A stretch of DNA of 64,000 nt from Aquimarina sp. Aq78 (GTDB lineage: Bacteria > Bacteroidota > Bacteroidia > Flavobacteriales > Flavobacteriaceae): assembly GCF_900299525.1 (NCBI RefSeq), contig NZ_OMKA01000017.1:38792-102791 (forward strand). Direction: 5' to 3'. Shown piece by piece: positions 27,041 to 35,327 of the stretch. Both the position numbers and the translations under genes were made by a program. The notes under the pieces are model-generated. The model ran no database searches and had not been told where the DNA came from. It was given only the letters and a program-made list of their open reading frames with translations. Each line of letters starts with the position of its first letter. The stretch's first letter is position 1.

Positions 27041-27042
27041 TC

Positions 27043-27972
27043 TCAAATCTTTTCAAGTTTAGTAATAGAGGCCGTATTAAATAGTTTTGAAAATATGGCG
27101 TTAAATATTTCATCAATAGCTCTCACTTTTAAAAAGTGATGTGCTTCTTTACCGATAAAAATAAACGGAACTTCATTTTTACTGTGACCGCCAAAAGAAA
27201 GGTCTTCAATATTCCCATGATCACTGGTAATTAAAACATGAATATTTTCTGGTTTATCATGAATTACTCCATTAAGAAATTCATCAAACATCTCTAAAAA
27301 CATGATGGATTTATTCATGTCCTTTCTATGCCCTATTAAATCAGGTAAAAAACATTCATATAAAATCAAATCATGATCTTTTGTTAAGTTCTTTAAATTT
27401 TCTCCAGCTATAAACGGAGTTATTAAAGGTATCTTATTATTGGACACATCTTGTAAAGTAAGGTTTGTAATATCCCAATGTACAGCTCTGCCTTCAATAA
27501 GATCATTCATAGTATTAAAACTATTTTTGGCCGCTAATACGCAACGTGTAGTCACGCTGTAATTTGGAGAATTCGTATTAAAAGATTTGAAAAACCCATC
27601 GGTATAGGAGTTAGCAAAAATGCTTTTGATATAATTCTCATTGGCGTATTTGAAAATTGATCTTTTGTTGATCAATGATATCAATTGATCATTTGGATAC
27701 GCCATCAAATGATGGCCTAAAAATGCCTGAGCATTATATCCGGTAAATAAAGATGACTGCCCTGTTGCGCTTTGAGGTACTCCTTCAACTCCCAGGCATG
27801 CATCAATTCCTTTCACCAGAAAATTTTGCTTCACAACATTTGTGGTATTGGTTAATGCCTCGCCAACTAGATTAAACATTGTTGGCATTAAAGCTCTTGT
27901 AAATGGGTTTGATTCCACATTTTTTCCTAAGCCCACTCCATCTAAAAAAATAAATATTAATTTATTTTTCAT
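27043..27972 (-). CDS. Alkaline phosphatase-superfamily metalloenzyme, unknown role in the cluster
   Basis: The 309-residue protein has the superfamily metal-binding blocks: IFLDGVGLGKN at the N-terminus, SATGQSSLFTGYNA (the nucleophile region), then EVPFIFIG preceded by ITSDHGNIEDLSFGGHSKN with the metal ligands Asp/His. Phosphopentomutase, phosphoglycerate mutase and nucleotide phosphodiesterase types share this core. The reaction cannot be told from sequence. It is packed between the acyltransferase (stop codon directly before its start) and the phosphopantetheinyl transferase, so co-expression with the polyketide genes is very likely. Confidence 0.8.
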   Translation of the reverse strand: MKNKLIFIFLDGVGLGKNVESNPFTRALMPTMFNLVGEALTNTTNVVKQNFLVKGIDACLGVEGVPQSATGQSSLFTGYNAQAFLGHHLMAYPNDQLISLINKRSIFKYANENYIKSIFANSYTDGFFKSFNTNSPNYSVTTRCVLAAKNSFNTMNDLIEGRAVHWDITNLTLQDVSNNKIPLITPFIAGENLKNLTKDHDLILYECFLPDLIGHRKDMNKSIMFLEMFDEFLNGVIHDKPENIHVLITSDHGNIEDLSFGGHSKNEVPFIFIGKEAHHFLKVRAIDEIFNAIFSKLFNTASITKLEKI

Positions 27973-29163
27973 TTAACTCCTTTGAACCGGTTTCACTTCT
28001 TTTAGATCAAAATATCCATTATACCCTTTGATATATACGGCTGCTCGATGCCCAAATAATATTATGGCTTCTGATCTGGTTTCCAGTTCATTTTCATAAA
28101 AGTCTGAGATTACCCTTGTTCCTACTGGGTAAACTTCGTTCCATTGCTCGACAAGTTTAGTCGGGTCTGATAGTTTCTTTTGTTTTACTTTTTTTGTTAC
28201 CGATTTGTTTTTTTTAACTGGTTTGGCCGCTTTCTTTGAACTACCAGGTGCTGCTTGGGAACGTTTTTTTTGATTGGTCTCTGCTTTTTTACCGGTCTGT
28301 TCCCTAACCGTTTTTGTATAATCTCTTTTGATATACCCCATCAATTTGGTCAGTACATCTCCTACTCCCAGTTCTTCAAACTCCATCTCTCCCTGATGCA
28401 ACAAATATGTCATGCTTTCGGACCATCGTACACTGTTGGATAACTGATCTATTAAGTGCTGAGCTACATTGCCATGTACATAGGGTTTCCCGGTAACGTT
28501 AGCAACTACATCGATTTTTGGTTTGTAAAACCTTGTCTTCTTTACAAACTTTTCAAATTCAGCAGCTGCTTCTTTCATATAGCGTGAGTGAAATGCACCA
28601 CTTGTATTTAAAGGTATAAACATGATATCTGCTTTTTCAAAAAATGGATGTGCCTTATCAATGTCTTCTTTTAAACCTGAAATAACAATCTGAGAAGAGG
28701 CATTTAAGTTGGCAATATCAATAGTAGTCAGGTTTGCATTCTTAAGTATTTCCAGAATTTTTTCTTCTGAAGAATTTAGAACAGCGGCCATCCCTCCATT
28801 TTTAGCCTGGCTCATGAGTTCACCTCTTTTTTTAACTAGTTTAAGACCGCTTTCAAAACTAAACACACCCGATACCTGCAATGCATTATACTCACCCAGA
28901 CTATGGCCTGCTAAAAAATCTGGTTGTTTTTCTCCATCCTTAATTTTCTTCTGATAAGACAAAGCGTTCACTACATATAGTGCCGGCTGAGTATATTGTG
29001 TGTGATTCAACTGATCATTAGGATTTTCTAAACAAAGTTCTTTAATAGAATACCCCAATATTTTATCCGCTTTCTTTGTTAACGCAGGAAACTCATCAAA
29101 AAGCGTCTCTCCCATTCCTTTTCTCTGAGAGCCCTGCCCAGGAAACACATATGTTTTCTTCAT
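27973..29163 (-). CDS. Trans-acting malonyl acyltransferase with a C-terminal extension
   Basis: The 396-residue protein has a FabD-like domain in residues 1-290: FPGQGSQRKGMGE, the active site FLAGHSLGEY with Ser88, the arginine in LVKKRGELM that binds the malonyl carboxylate, and the catalytic-His segment GAFHSRYM. It would load malonyl units onto the AT-less synthases. After a Lys-rich linker (about 295-335) there is an extra 60-residue C-terminal domain (VEQWNEVYPVGTRVISDFYE... GYFDLKEVKPV) that looks like a small beta domain. I do not recognise this addition. Confidence 0.93.
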   Translation of the reverse strand: MKKTYVFPGQGSQRKGMGETLFDEFPALTKKADKILGYSIKELCLENPNDQLNHTQYTQPALYVVNALSYQKKIKDGEKQPDFLAGHSLGEYNALQVSGVFSFESGLKLVKKRGELMSQAKNGGMAAVLNSSEEKILEILKNANLTTIDIANLNASSQIVISGLKEDIDKAHPFFEKADIMFIPLNTSGAFHSRYMKEAAAEFEKFVKKTRFYKPKIDVVANVTGKPYVHGNVAQHLIDQLSNSVRWSESMTYLLHQGEMEFEELGVGDVLTKLMGYIKRDYTKTVREQTGKKAETNQKKRSQAAPGSSKKAAKPVKKNKSVTKKVKQKKLSDPTKLVEQWNEVYPVGTRVISDFYENELETRSEAIILFGHRAAVYIKGYNGYFDLKEVKPVQRS

Positions 29164-29203
29164 TTTTATCTTGTTTTTTTATATTAGGTTTATAATTTTA
29201 ATT

Positions 29204-30481
29204 TTATCTTCTTTTTAATACAATCGAAGTATTTATTCCACCAAAGCCAAAAGAGTTACTCATTGCAACATCAACCTGATAATCAACGGCTGCAGTACCA
29301 CAAAACTGTAAGTCTTTACAAATCGGGATCTCCAGATTTTTATTTGGGTGTAGAAATCCTTGTCTCATTTGTTCAACTGTAGCAATTGTCTCTACTATGC
29401 CTGCCGAATACAAACAGTGCCCTGTTAACCCTTTGGTAGAATTTAACCACAAATCAGATCTATGATCTTTGAAAACTTTGCTAATAGCCTCTGCTTCGGT
29501 TTTATCTCCCAAGGGAGAAGAGCTTCCATGAGTATTTATATAATCAACATCTGAAGCTGATAACCCAGCTTGATTTAACGCTGAAAGCATCGCTTTTGCT
29601 TCGCCATTTACATTTGGATTAGCAGAACTATTGCTATCAAGATTCAATGCATAACCTTTGACTTCTGCCAGGAATGGAATACCCCTTTTAGTAGCACTTA
29701 TTTCTGATTCTAGAATTACACTGGCACTAGCTTGTCCATAAATAAAACCTTCGTGTTGTGTATCAAAAGGGCGGCAGGATTTTTCTGGTTGATCTATATA
29801 TTTCTTACCTCCCATGGCTCCAATGTTAATAAAACCTTGAATATCCATTGGGGAAAGGTCAGCAACAACACCTGTAACTATACACACATCAACCAGACCT
29901 GAATGAACAAGCTGATATCCTTTTATAATACCGACATTCCCAGTTGCAGATGCTCCTCCTACGGCAAACCCTTCTCCTTCAATACCAAATAGTTCGCTCA
30001 AAACCCCGATTTGATTGGTCTCCAAAAACTCAAGTGCATATCGGGGAGATAGATACTCCGGATTTTTCCTAAATTTTGAAATCAAGTCATATTGATAATT
30101 CTGAGTACTGTTTTGCCCAGCAACAATCAATCCTATTCGCTCTGGCAAAGGCTTGTTATCATGTAATCTGGCACTAAACCATGCTTCTAAGGCAGATATA
30201 ATGGACGTTTGAATAACAAATGGAGCTCTTCTTCCTAATCGCTTGGCATGATCATATTTCTCTTCTGATACATTTTGAAAACGATCTATAGAATCAGAGA
30301 AGGAAAAGTCTTCTATCTTAGCCGCAAGATCAACAGATATTTTTGGTTCTTTTATAATTGGTGTTTGCTTAATACCTGATTTTCCACCCCTTAAAGAGTT
30401 ACAAAATGTAGAAACATCATTACCTATTGAAGAAACTGTTCCCATACCAGTAATCCCAACCTTATTTATGGTTACTATCAT
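29204..30481 (-). CDS. Discrete ketosynthase with Cys-to-Ser change (HMGS-cassette decarboxylase)
   Basis: The 425-residue ketosynthase fold keeps both histidines (INTHGSSSPLGD and KGLTGHCLYSAG). The active-site cysteine is replaced by Ser178 in VGGASATGN. In trans-AT clusters the free KS with this change decarboxylates malonyl on the donor ACP, giving the acetyl unit for beta-branching. The ACP gene directly before it and the HMG synthase and ECH1 genes further upstream complete most of that cassette. It therefore probably does not extend chains. Confidence 0.9.
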   Translation of the reverse strand: MIVTINKVGITGMGTVSSIGNDVSTFCNSLRGGKSGIKQTPIIKEPKISVDLAAKIEDFSFSDSIDRFQNVSEEKYDHAKRLGRRAPFVIQTSIISALEAWFSARLHDNKPLPERIGLIVAGQNSTQNYQYDLISKFRKNPEYLSPRYALEFLETNQIGVLSELFGIEGEGFAVGGASATGNVGIIKGYQLVHSGLVDVCIVTGVVADLSPMDIQGFINIGAMGGKKYIDQPEKSCRPFDTQHEGFIYGQASASVILESEISATKRGIPFLAEVKGYALNLDSNSSANPNVNGEAKAMLSALNQAGLSASDVDYINTHGSSSPLGDKTEAEAISKVFKDHRSDLWLNSTKGLTGHCLYSAGIVETIATVEQMRQGFLHPNKNLEIPICKDLQFCGTAAVDYQVDVAMSNSFGFGGINTSIVLKRR

Positions 30482-30523
30482 CTATCTTATTTTAGTAATC
30501 TATTGGCAATACCATTAACTATA

Positions 30524-30781
30524 TTAATTACTCTCGACAGATGCATAGTTCTCTACCAATACGTCTACCATACCTTGAATATTACTTACTTGAGCAAAGC
30601 TCATTAAAGGTATTTTCAGGTCTAATTCTTCCATCGACATGGTAACAACCTCCATCCTATCAATTGAGTTAGCACCCAATTCTCGTAGATTTCTTTCGAT
30701 CTGAATCTGCTCCGGTTTAATGTCCGGAAGCACTTCTATAATAACATTTTTTACTACTTCAAAAACATGTTCTTTTGACAT
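30524..30781 (-). CDS. Donor acyl carrier protein of the beta-branching cassette
   Basis: The 85-residue carrier protein has the serine motif LRELGANSIDRMEVVTM and the usual helix pattern. It lies 42 bp before the Ser-type ketosynthase gene, the usual pairing in HMGS cassettes, so it probably carries malonyl and then acetyl for the HMG synthase-like enzyme. Confidence 0.88.
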   Translation of the reverse strand: MSKEHVFEVVKNVIIEVLPDIKPEQIQIERNLRELGANSIDRMEVVTMSMEELDLKIPLMSFAQVSNIQGMVDVLVENYASVESN

Positions 30782-30836
30782 AACTTCTATTATTTATTTA
30801 AATATTATACACTTCTTTTTAGCTTAAGATTTTATC

Positions 30837-31562
30837 TTACTGAAAATCAAAAAAGTTCAATTTATTCTGTCCCTTTCTTAAACGATATGCAGTAAAATCA
30901 TTTTTGTTTTTAAATTGCAGATATATATTTTGCTTCAATACTTCAGAAAATACCTGACCTGGTGGTCTTCCATAACTATGACCCGGGAAAATGAGCGTAT
31001 CTGTTGCAATTCTTTTTTTTAGATATTTAATACTTTCGTACATATTATGTGCTCCTTGCATGTCAAAACATAAGCCACAACCTTCGGCAAATAATGTATC
31101 CCCGGTAAATAGACTGTTTCCTATTAGATAACACATACCACCAGGTGTATGACCCGGGGTAAATAAAGGTTCAATCTGTATTTGGCCAACTGACCATGGT
31201 GTTGTACCAATGCTTTCTAATTGTGGAGCATGAAAACCAGAGTACGTAATTTCTTCATTGGACATCCAAATAGGGCAACAGTATTTTTCTGCCAGAGGTT
31301 TGGCTAAATGAATATGATCAAGATGAGAATGAGTAAGTAAAATTCCACTTAAGACTGTTCCGGTATTCTCCAGTGCCTGCTCTACTTTTCTCATATCCCA
31401 GGCCGGATCCACAATAATAGCTTGATTATTAATATGGTCAACCACCAAATAACTATAGTTTACCATAGACATATAAGTCATTCTCAGTATGACAACCTGT
31501 ACTATACCGCTATAACCAGTATCGGTATATCCAATATCCATTATCAGATTTTCAAATTTCAT
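30837..31562 (-). CDS. MBL-fold hydrolase, BaeB/PksB-like
   Basis: The 241-residue metallo-beta-lactamase fold protein has the zinc motif LLTHSHLDHIHL (H78, H80, D82, H83), TPGHTPGGMCY, FTGDTLFAEGCG and FPGHSYGRPPG. In trans-AT clusters such glyoxalase II-like proteins (BaeB type) release aberrant acyl groups from carrier proteins. This is the most likely role here. The N-terminus has about 30 residues before the first conserved strand, so a later ATG (MTYMSM) is also possible. Confidence 0.87.
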   Translation of the reverse strand: MKFENLIMDIGYTDTGYSGIVQVVILRMTYMSMVNYSYLVVDHINNQAIIVDPAWDMRKVEQALENTGTVLSGILLTHSHLDHIHLAKPLAEKYCCPIWMSNEEITYSGFHAPQLESIGTTPWSVGQIQIEPLFTPGHTPGGMCYLIGNSLFTGDTLFAEGCGLCFDMQGAHNMYESIKYLKKRIATDTLIFPGHSYGRPPGQVFSEVLKQNIYLQFKNKNDFTAYRLRKGQNKLNFFDFQ

Positions 31563-31600
31563 TGATGTGTAAATTAATGTGCTCTATTTTGCATTTATAG

Positions 31601-31675
31601 AGGCGCCGAGTGGATTCGAACCACTGAAATAAAGGCTTTGCGGACCTTCCCCTTAGACCTCTTGGGTACAGCGCC
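31601..31675 (-). tRNA. tRNA-Cys (GCA), variant copy with C33
   Basis: The reverse strand folds as a tRNA: acceptor GGCGCTG/CGGCGCC (one T-G pair), D arm CCC/GGG, anticodon arm AAGGT-CCGCAAA-GCCTT with anticodon GCA (31639-31641), T arm AGTGG-TTCGAAT-CCACT and discriminator T73, the Cys identity base. No CCA is encoded. Position 33 is C rather than the near-universal U, and the anticodon stem has a T-G pair. It is a near copy of the tRNA 50 bp away, and may be decaying or altered in decoding. Confidence 0.8.
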
Positions 31676-31724
31676 ATTTGCGTAAGTCATAGATTCAAAA
31701 CTTACAGGTTATTATGTTCTTAAG

Positions 31725-31799
31725 AGGTGCTGAGTGGATTCGAACCACTGAAATAAAGGTTTTGCAGACCTTCCCCTTAAACCTCTTGGGCACAGCACC
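31725..31799 (-). tRNA. tRNA-Cys (GCA)
   Basis: The reverse strand folds as a normal tRNA: acceptor GGTGCTG/CAGCACC with full pairing, D arm CCC/GGG, anticodon arm AAGGT-CTGCAAA-ACCTT with U33 and anticodon GCA, T arm AGTGG-TTCGAAT-CCACT and T73. No CCA is encoded. It lies within the polyketide cluster, between the MBL-fold gene and an acyltransferase-like gene. Confidence 0.95.
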
Positions 31800-31868
31800 T
31801 TTTCTTATTGTTTTTTTATAAAATATTTTCCGTCAATATTTCTAAAGAATGTTTATAGCAGTGATTCA

Positions 31869-32819
31869 CTAACATAAACAGGTTTTTAATTTTTGAATGA
31901 CATTTAAATCACTTCCGAATTGATTTATCATTTGCAATGAAATAGAACCTGAACCTGAAGGAAGTATATATTTAACAAAAGTTGACAAAGTTCCACTAGG
32001 TCCTATATCTATAAAAGCGTAATCTTCGGTTTCCAGTATTCTTTCAACAGTTTGCTCGAAATTAACAGGATTACGGATAGCTTTCCATACATAGTCTCCA
32101 TTCAATTCCCGAACTGTCCCTGTTTGCAATGATGATATCACTGGAATTTCGGGAGATACTACCTTAATATCTCTAAAAATTTGTTTATAAGCCTCTTCGA
32201 TTGGATCTATGAGTTTGGTATGAAACCCATATTTTACCGGTAATATTTGTGATATAACATTTTCCTTATTTAAGTTTTGATAAAGGTTTTCTATTGTGTG
32301 AGGCAAACCGCTCACAACAAAGTTCTCTTGAAAATTTCCTGCTGTAAACCAACAATTACGAAAAAGATCTGGGTAGCGGATCATTATTGATTTTGATCCC
32401 ATAATAGCCAACATACCTGCAGGCTGGGTTTTTTCATGAACAAGCTTAGCTATATCAACCGATACCCTGATTCCATCTTCCAGGGAAATAGCACCTGAAA
32501 CAACAGCTGCATGAAGCTCTCCCATACTATATCCCATAAGAAAATCTGGTTGGATATTCATTCCCTTAAGTAATTTGAACATACTATATTGGATACTCAA
32601 TAAAGCAGGGTTCGTATAAAGAATGTTGTCAAAGGGTTCGCTTTTTCTCTTTCCTCGATACAAAACATCAATTAAAGAGGTTCCTATTAATGGAAAAACT
32701 ATTTCATTACAATGATCCATCCAATATCTGAATTGTTCATTATGTTCGTAGAGTTCTTTACCCATTTCATAGTATTGAGAACCCTGGCCAGAGAACATAC
32801 ATATAATCTGTTTATTCAT
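31869..32819 (-). CDS. Acyltransferase-like protein, probable acyl hydrolase (PedC/PksD type)
   Basis: The 316-residue protein shares the FabD fold: FSGQGSQYYEMGKELYE, active site FLMGYSMGEL with Ser98 and the His segment VKYGFHTKLI. Compared with the malonyl acyltransferase in this cluster, the GHS motif is GYS. The arginine that holds the malonyl carboxylate is not at its place (VSVDIAKLVHE instead of LVKKRGELM). Loss of this Arg is known from AT-like acyl hydrolases that clear stalled acyl groups in trans-AT systems. A loader for a non-malonyl acyl unit is the alternative. Confidence 0.85.
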   Translation of the reverse strand: MNKQIICMFSGQGSQYYEMGKELYEHNEQFRYWMDHCNEIVFPLIGTSLIDVLYRGKRKSEPFDNILYTNPALLSIQYSMFKLLKGMNIQPDFLMGYSMGELHAAVVSGAISLEDGIRVSVDIAKLVHEKTQPAGMLAIMGSKSIMIRYPDLFRNCWFTAGNFQENFVVSGLPHTIENLYQNLNKENVISQILPVKYGFHTKLIDPIEEAYKQIFRDIKVVSPEIPVISSLQTGTVRELNGDYVWKAIRNPVNFEQTVERILETEDYAFIDIGPSGTLSTFVKYILPSGSGSISLQMINQFGSDLNVIQKLKTCLC

Positions 32820-33004
32820 TTGATTTTTTTATTTAATGACAGGCTTTCCTAATCTCATTACACTTTTTGTACAACTAGTATGATTAGGAAACCTGAAAAA
32901 CCTTTTGGTAATCGGATAAGACGTTTTACTTCAATATTACCTGAACTCTTCTTTTTCTATTTAAAGCCAAAAAAATACCGCACATAGTATTAATCGTGAA
33001 TTAA

Positions 33005-34360
33005 TCAAAGCTGATACAAAACCCTAAAAGCAACCTGTTTTTGATCACGATAAGGGTAAAATCCACTTCTAGCATCGTCTACAATAGGAATGAGTGCATC
33101 AAAATTTAAAGTGATATGGTCATTCCAATTGTAGGAAGCCGATAACACATTAAAAAAATTAGTATAAGGTCCGTTGTACATAGAAGCCCAACTAAGGGAT
33201 AGATTATTTTTCATTAGTTGTTTACTTAAGGCCAATAGGGCTATATAATTATTTCTGGGAATTCCCTGAATTTGATCAGACCAATCCATGATATGGTAAT
33301 TCACTGCTTCCATACTTAACGTAAAAGTACTGTTGGGAGAATAATCAATACCAATTGAGGCGTCCAAAGCATTTTTTTTTACAATCTGAAACGATGTATC
33401 GTTATATGCTTTTTCAGATTTTATTGCTACTTCACCTTTAACGAGTAAATTATTGATTGCTCGATTGAAGGTAACACCAGTCATAAAAAACCGCTGTTTA
33501 CTTTTGGCAATAAGATCAGGGTTGACCATTCGTAAGGCATATTGATTATCTATCAAACTGGCTGCCATAATACTAATGTCACTTTTTCCGAAGGTTTTTC
33601 TCCATCGTAAACCATATTCAGAAAAATTTCCCTTTTGTTTTTCCTTTAGATATTCAACTTTTCCGTCAAAAGGATCATAATAATACCCTGTTCCTTTTCG
33701 AGGTTGTTCGTTAAATTCGGGATAAGGCACAAAAAACGCACTCCAATATCCAAATGATGAATACTGGTCTACGGTTAGCATAGGTTGTCCTATCCTAAGG
33801 TCATCCATATTGAGACTTAGCGGTTCCCGGTAATCCAAACGGCCTATTTCATTAGTAACAATCGCATAATCCGATTCCCCCCATACAACTATCTGAATTC
33901 CAGCTTTGATACTTGTTCTATTAAAACTAGTCTGTAAATAAGCTTCTCTTGTTCTTCCTTCAAATGCCACTATATCATTTTCATCACGAATCCTATGATC
34001 ATTTTTGAGAAAAGTAAACATTTTAGTATCTATATGGAGTGAAAGATAATCCAAGAAGGATTTAGAATATTCTAACCGAAACGAAAGCCGGTTATTCATT
34101 ATCTTATCCGGTTTTTCGACTTTATACGTAAAACCATATTGTATCCCCAAACGCATTGCACTAAACACATCTGAAACCCATGATATCGAATCCTTCTTCT
34201 CTTCAACCAGAGTAGATTCCATATCAATGATATCGAAATCCTCGATGTCTTCTATGGTATCGTTTTCTACAGGAACCTGGCCATAAACACATGAAATACT
34301 TATAAGTGAGATGATAATACTATATACAACATCATTGGTGAAGTTGGAGCAATTCTTCAT
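33005..34360 (-). CDS. Outer-membrane beta-barrel protein, DUF1302-like
   Basis: The 451-residue protein has a signal peptide (SIIISLISISCVYGQ) and then a beta-rich barrel with amphipathic strands to the C-terminal QVAFRVLYQL. The segment IVVWGESDYAIVTNEIGRLDYRE matches the recognisable centre of DUF1302 proteins. These are often paired with RND-type exporters in other bacteria. No exporter is next to it here. It could help move the polyketide across the outer membrane or give self-protection; both are inferred from location. Confidence 0.75.
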   Translation of the reverse strand: MKNCSNFTNDVVYSIIISLISISCVYGQVPVENDTIEDIEDFDIIDMESTLVEEKKDSISWVSDVFSAMRLGIQYGFTYKVEKPDKIMNNRLSFRLEYSKSFLDYLSLHIDTKMFTFLKNDHRIRDENDIVAFEGRTREAYLQTSFNRTSIKAGIQIVVWGESDYAIVTNEIGRLDYREPLSLNMDDLRIGQPMLTVDQYSSFGYWSAFFVPYPEFNEQPRKGTGYYYDPFDGKVEYLKEKQKGNFSEYGLRWRKTFGKSDISIMAASLIDNQYALRMVNPDLIAKSKQRFFMTGVTFNRAINNLLVKGEVAIKSEKAYNDTSFQIVKKNALDASIGIDYSPNSTFTLSMEAVNYHIMDWSDQIQGIPRNNYIALLALSKQLMKNNLSLSWASMYNGPYTNFFNVLSASYNWNDHITLNFDALIPIVDDARSGFYPYRDQKQVAFRVLYQL

Positions 34361-34535
34361 GCCTCTCTCTAAAAAATAAATTAATAATGATTTGTTTTCT
34401 TCACGACGTTAATGATGTATCAAAATCATTTGAAGCCATATCTAAAAAACTAATTGTGTTTGGTTTTTGAAAGGTTTAAACAATATGTGTAAATCCGATT
34501 TAACAGCTAATCTTACCGGATACCGCATGTATTAT

Positions 34536-35327
34536 TTATCCTTCTTCCCAGGGAAATTGACCGGTTTTTACAAATCTTGCTATTTTATTCAGGTTCCTTT
34601 CATCAGAAAACACTTCAATATTAGCTGCAAGAGCATGTGACTTAGTAGCATTTGGGAAATTATCCAATTTATTCAGATAACTTTTATAACTGGTTATTCC
34701 TTGCTTGGAAAGCAGGCGTAGGCGTAATAAATGCTTTCTTAACAGATTTTTACTATTCTCGTCATATGCATCCACCAGTCCCCAATCATATGCTTCCTTT
34801 GCCGATATAGGTTGGGTCATTAATGTCATGTAATGTGCTTTGGAGAATCCTATTCGACGGATCAGAAAAGGCAAAACACAGGCAGGCATCAGTCCAAAAA
34901 GAAGTTCTGATAAACTGAATACTGCTTTCTGTTCACAGAGTACTATATCGCAAGCAGCTACAAAACCCATTCCACCAGCATTAGCCTTTCCTCTAACATG
35001 TGCAATAGTAATGTATGGGCCTGAAGCTAATTTTTGCCATAGATTATACATTTGTTCGGGGTTTTGATCTTGATGCTGAGTCCCGTTTTCAAGACTCTGT
35101 TGGATGCCTTTGAAATCTGCTCCAAAACAAAACACTTCAGGAGAACCTTCGACAACCACGATTTTTGCCAATTCTTCACATAGATCAAGTGCGTTTGTAA
35201 ACTCTTCGATTAACCTATTATTAATTGCATTTTTAGCCTCTGGGCGATCGATTTGAATAAAACAAATATCGCCTTCAAACCTGGTTTTTATAGTTTCGTA
35301 TGATGTTACATTACTTATGATATCCAT
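34536..35327 (-). CDS. pksH: Enoyl-CoA hydratase-like dehydratase ECH1 (PksH type)
   Basis: The 263-residue crotonase-fold protein closely follows the PksH pattern: FIQIDRPEAKNAIN, FCFGADFKGIQQ, HVRGKANAGGMGFVAA (oxyanion region), SLSELLFGLMPACVLPFLIRR and the C-terminal TGQFPWEEG. In beta-branching, ECH1 dehydrates the HMG-type intermediate made on the acceptor ACP. The gene overlaps the end of the HMG synthase-like gene by 13 bp, so they are co-translated. The decarboxylase partner ECH2 is not visible in this window. Confidence 0.93.
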   Translation of the reverse strand: MDIISNVTSYETIKTRFEGDICFIQIDRPEAKNAINNRLIEEFTNALDLCEELAKIVVVEGSPEVFCFGADFKGIQQSLENGTQHQDQNPEQMYNLWQKLASGPYITIAHVRGKANAGGMGFVAACDIVLCEQKAVFSLSELLFGLMPACVLPFLIRRIGFSKAHYMTLMTQPISAKEAYDWGLVDAYDENSKNLLRKHLLRLRLLSKQGITSYKSYLNKLDNFPNATKSHALAANIEVFSDERNLNKIARFVKTGQFPWEEG

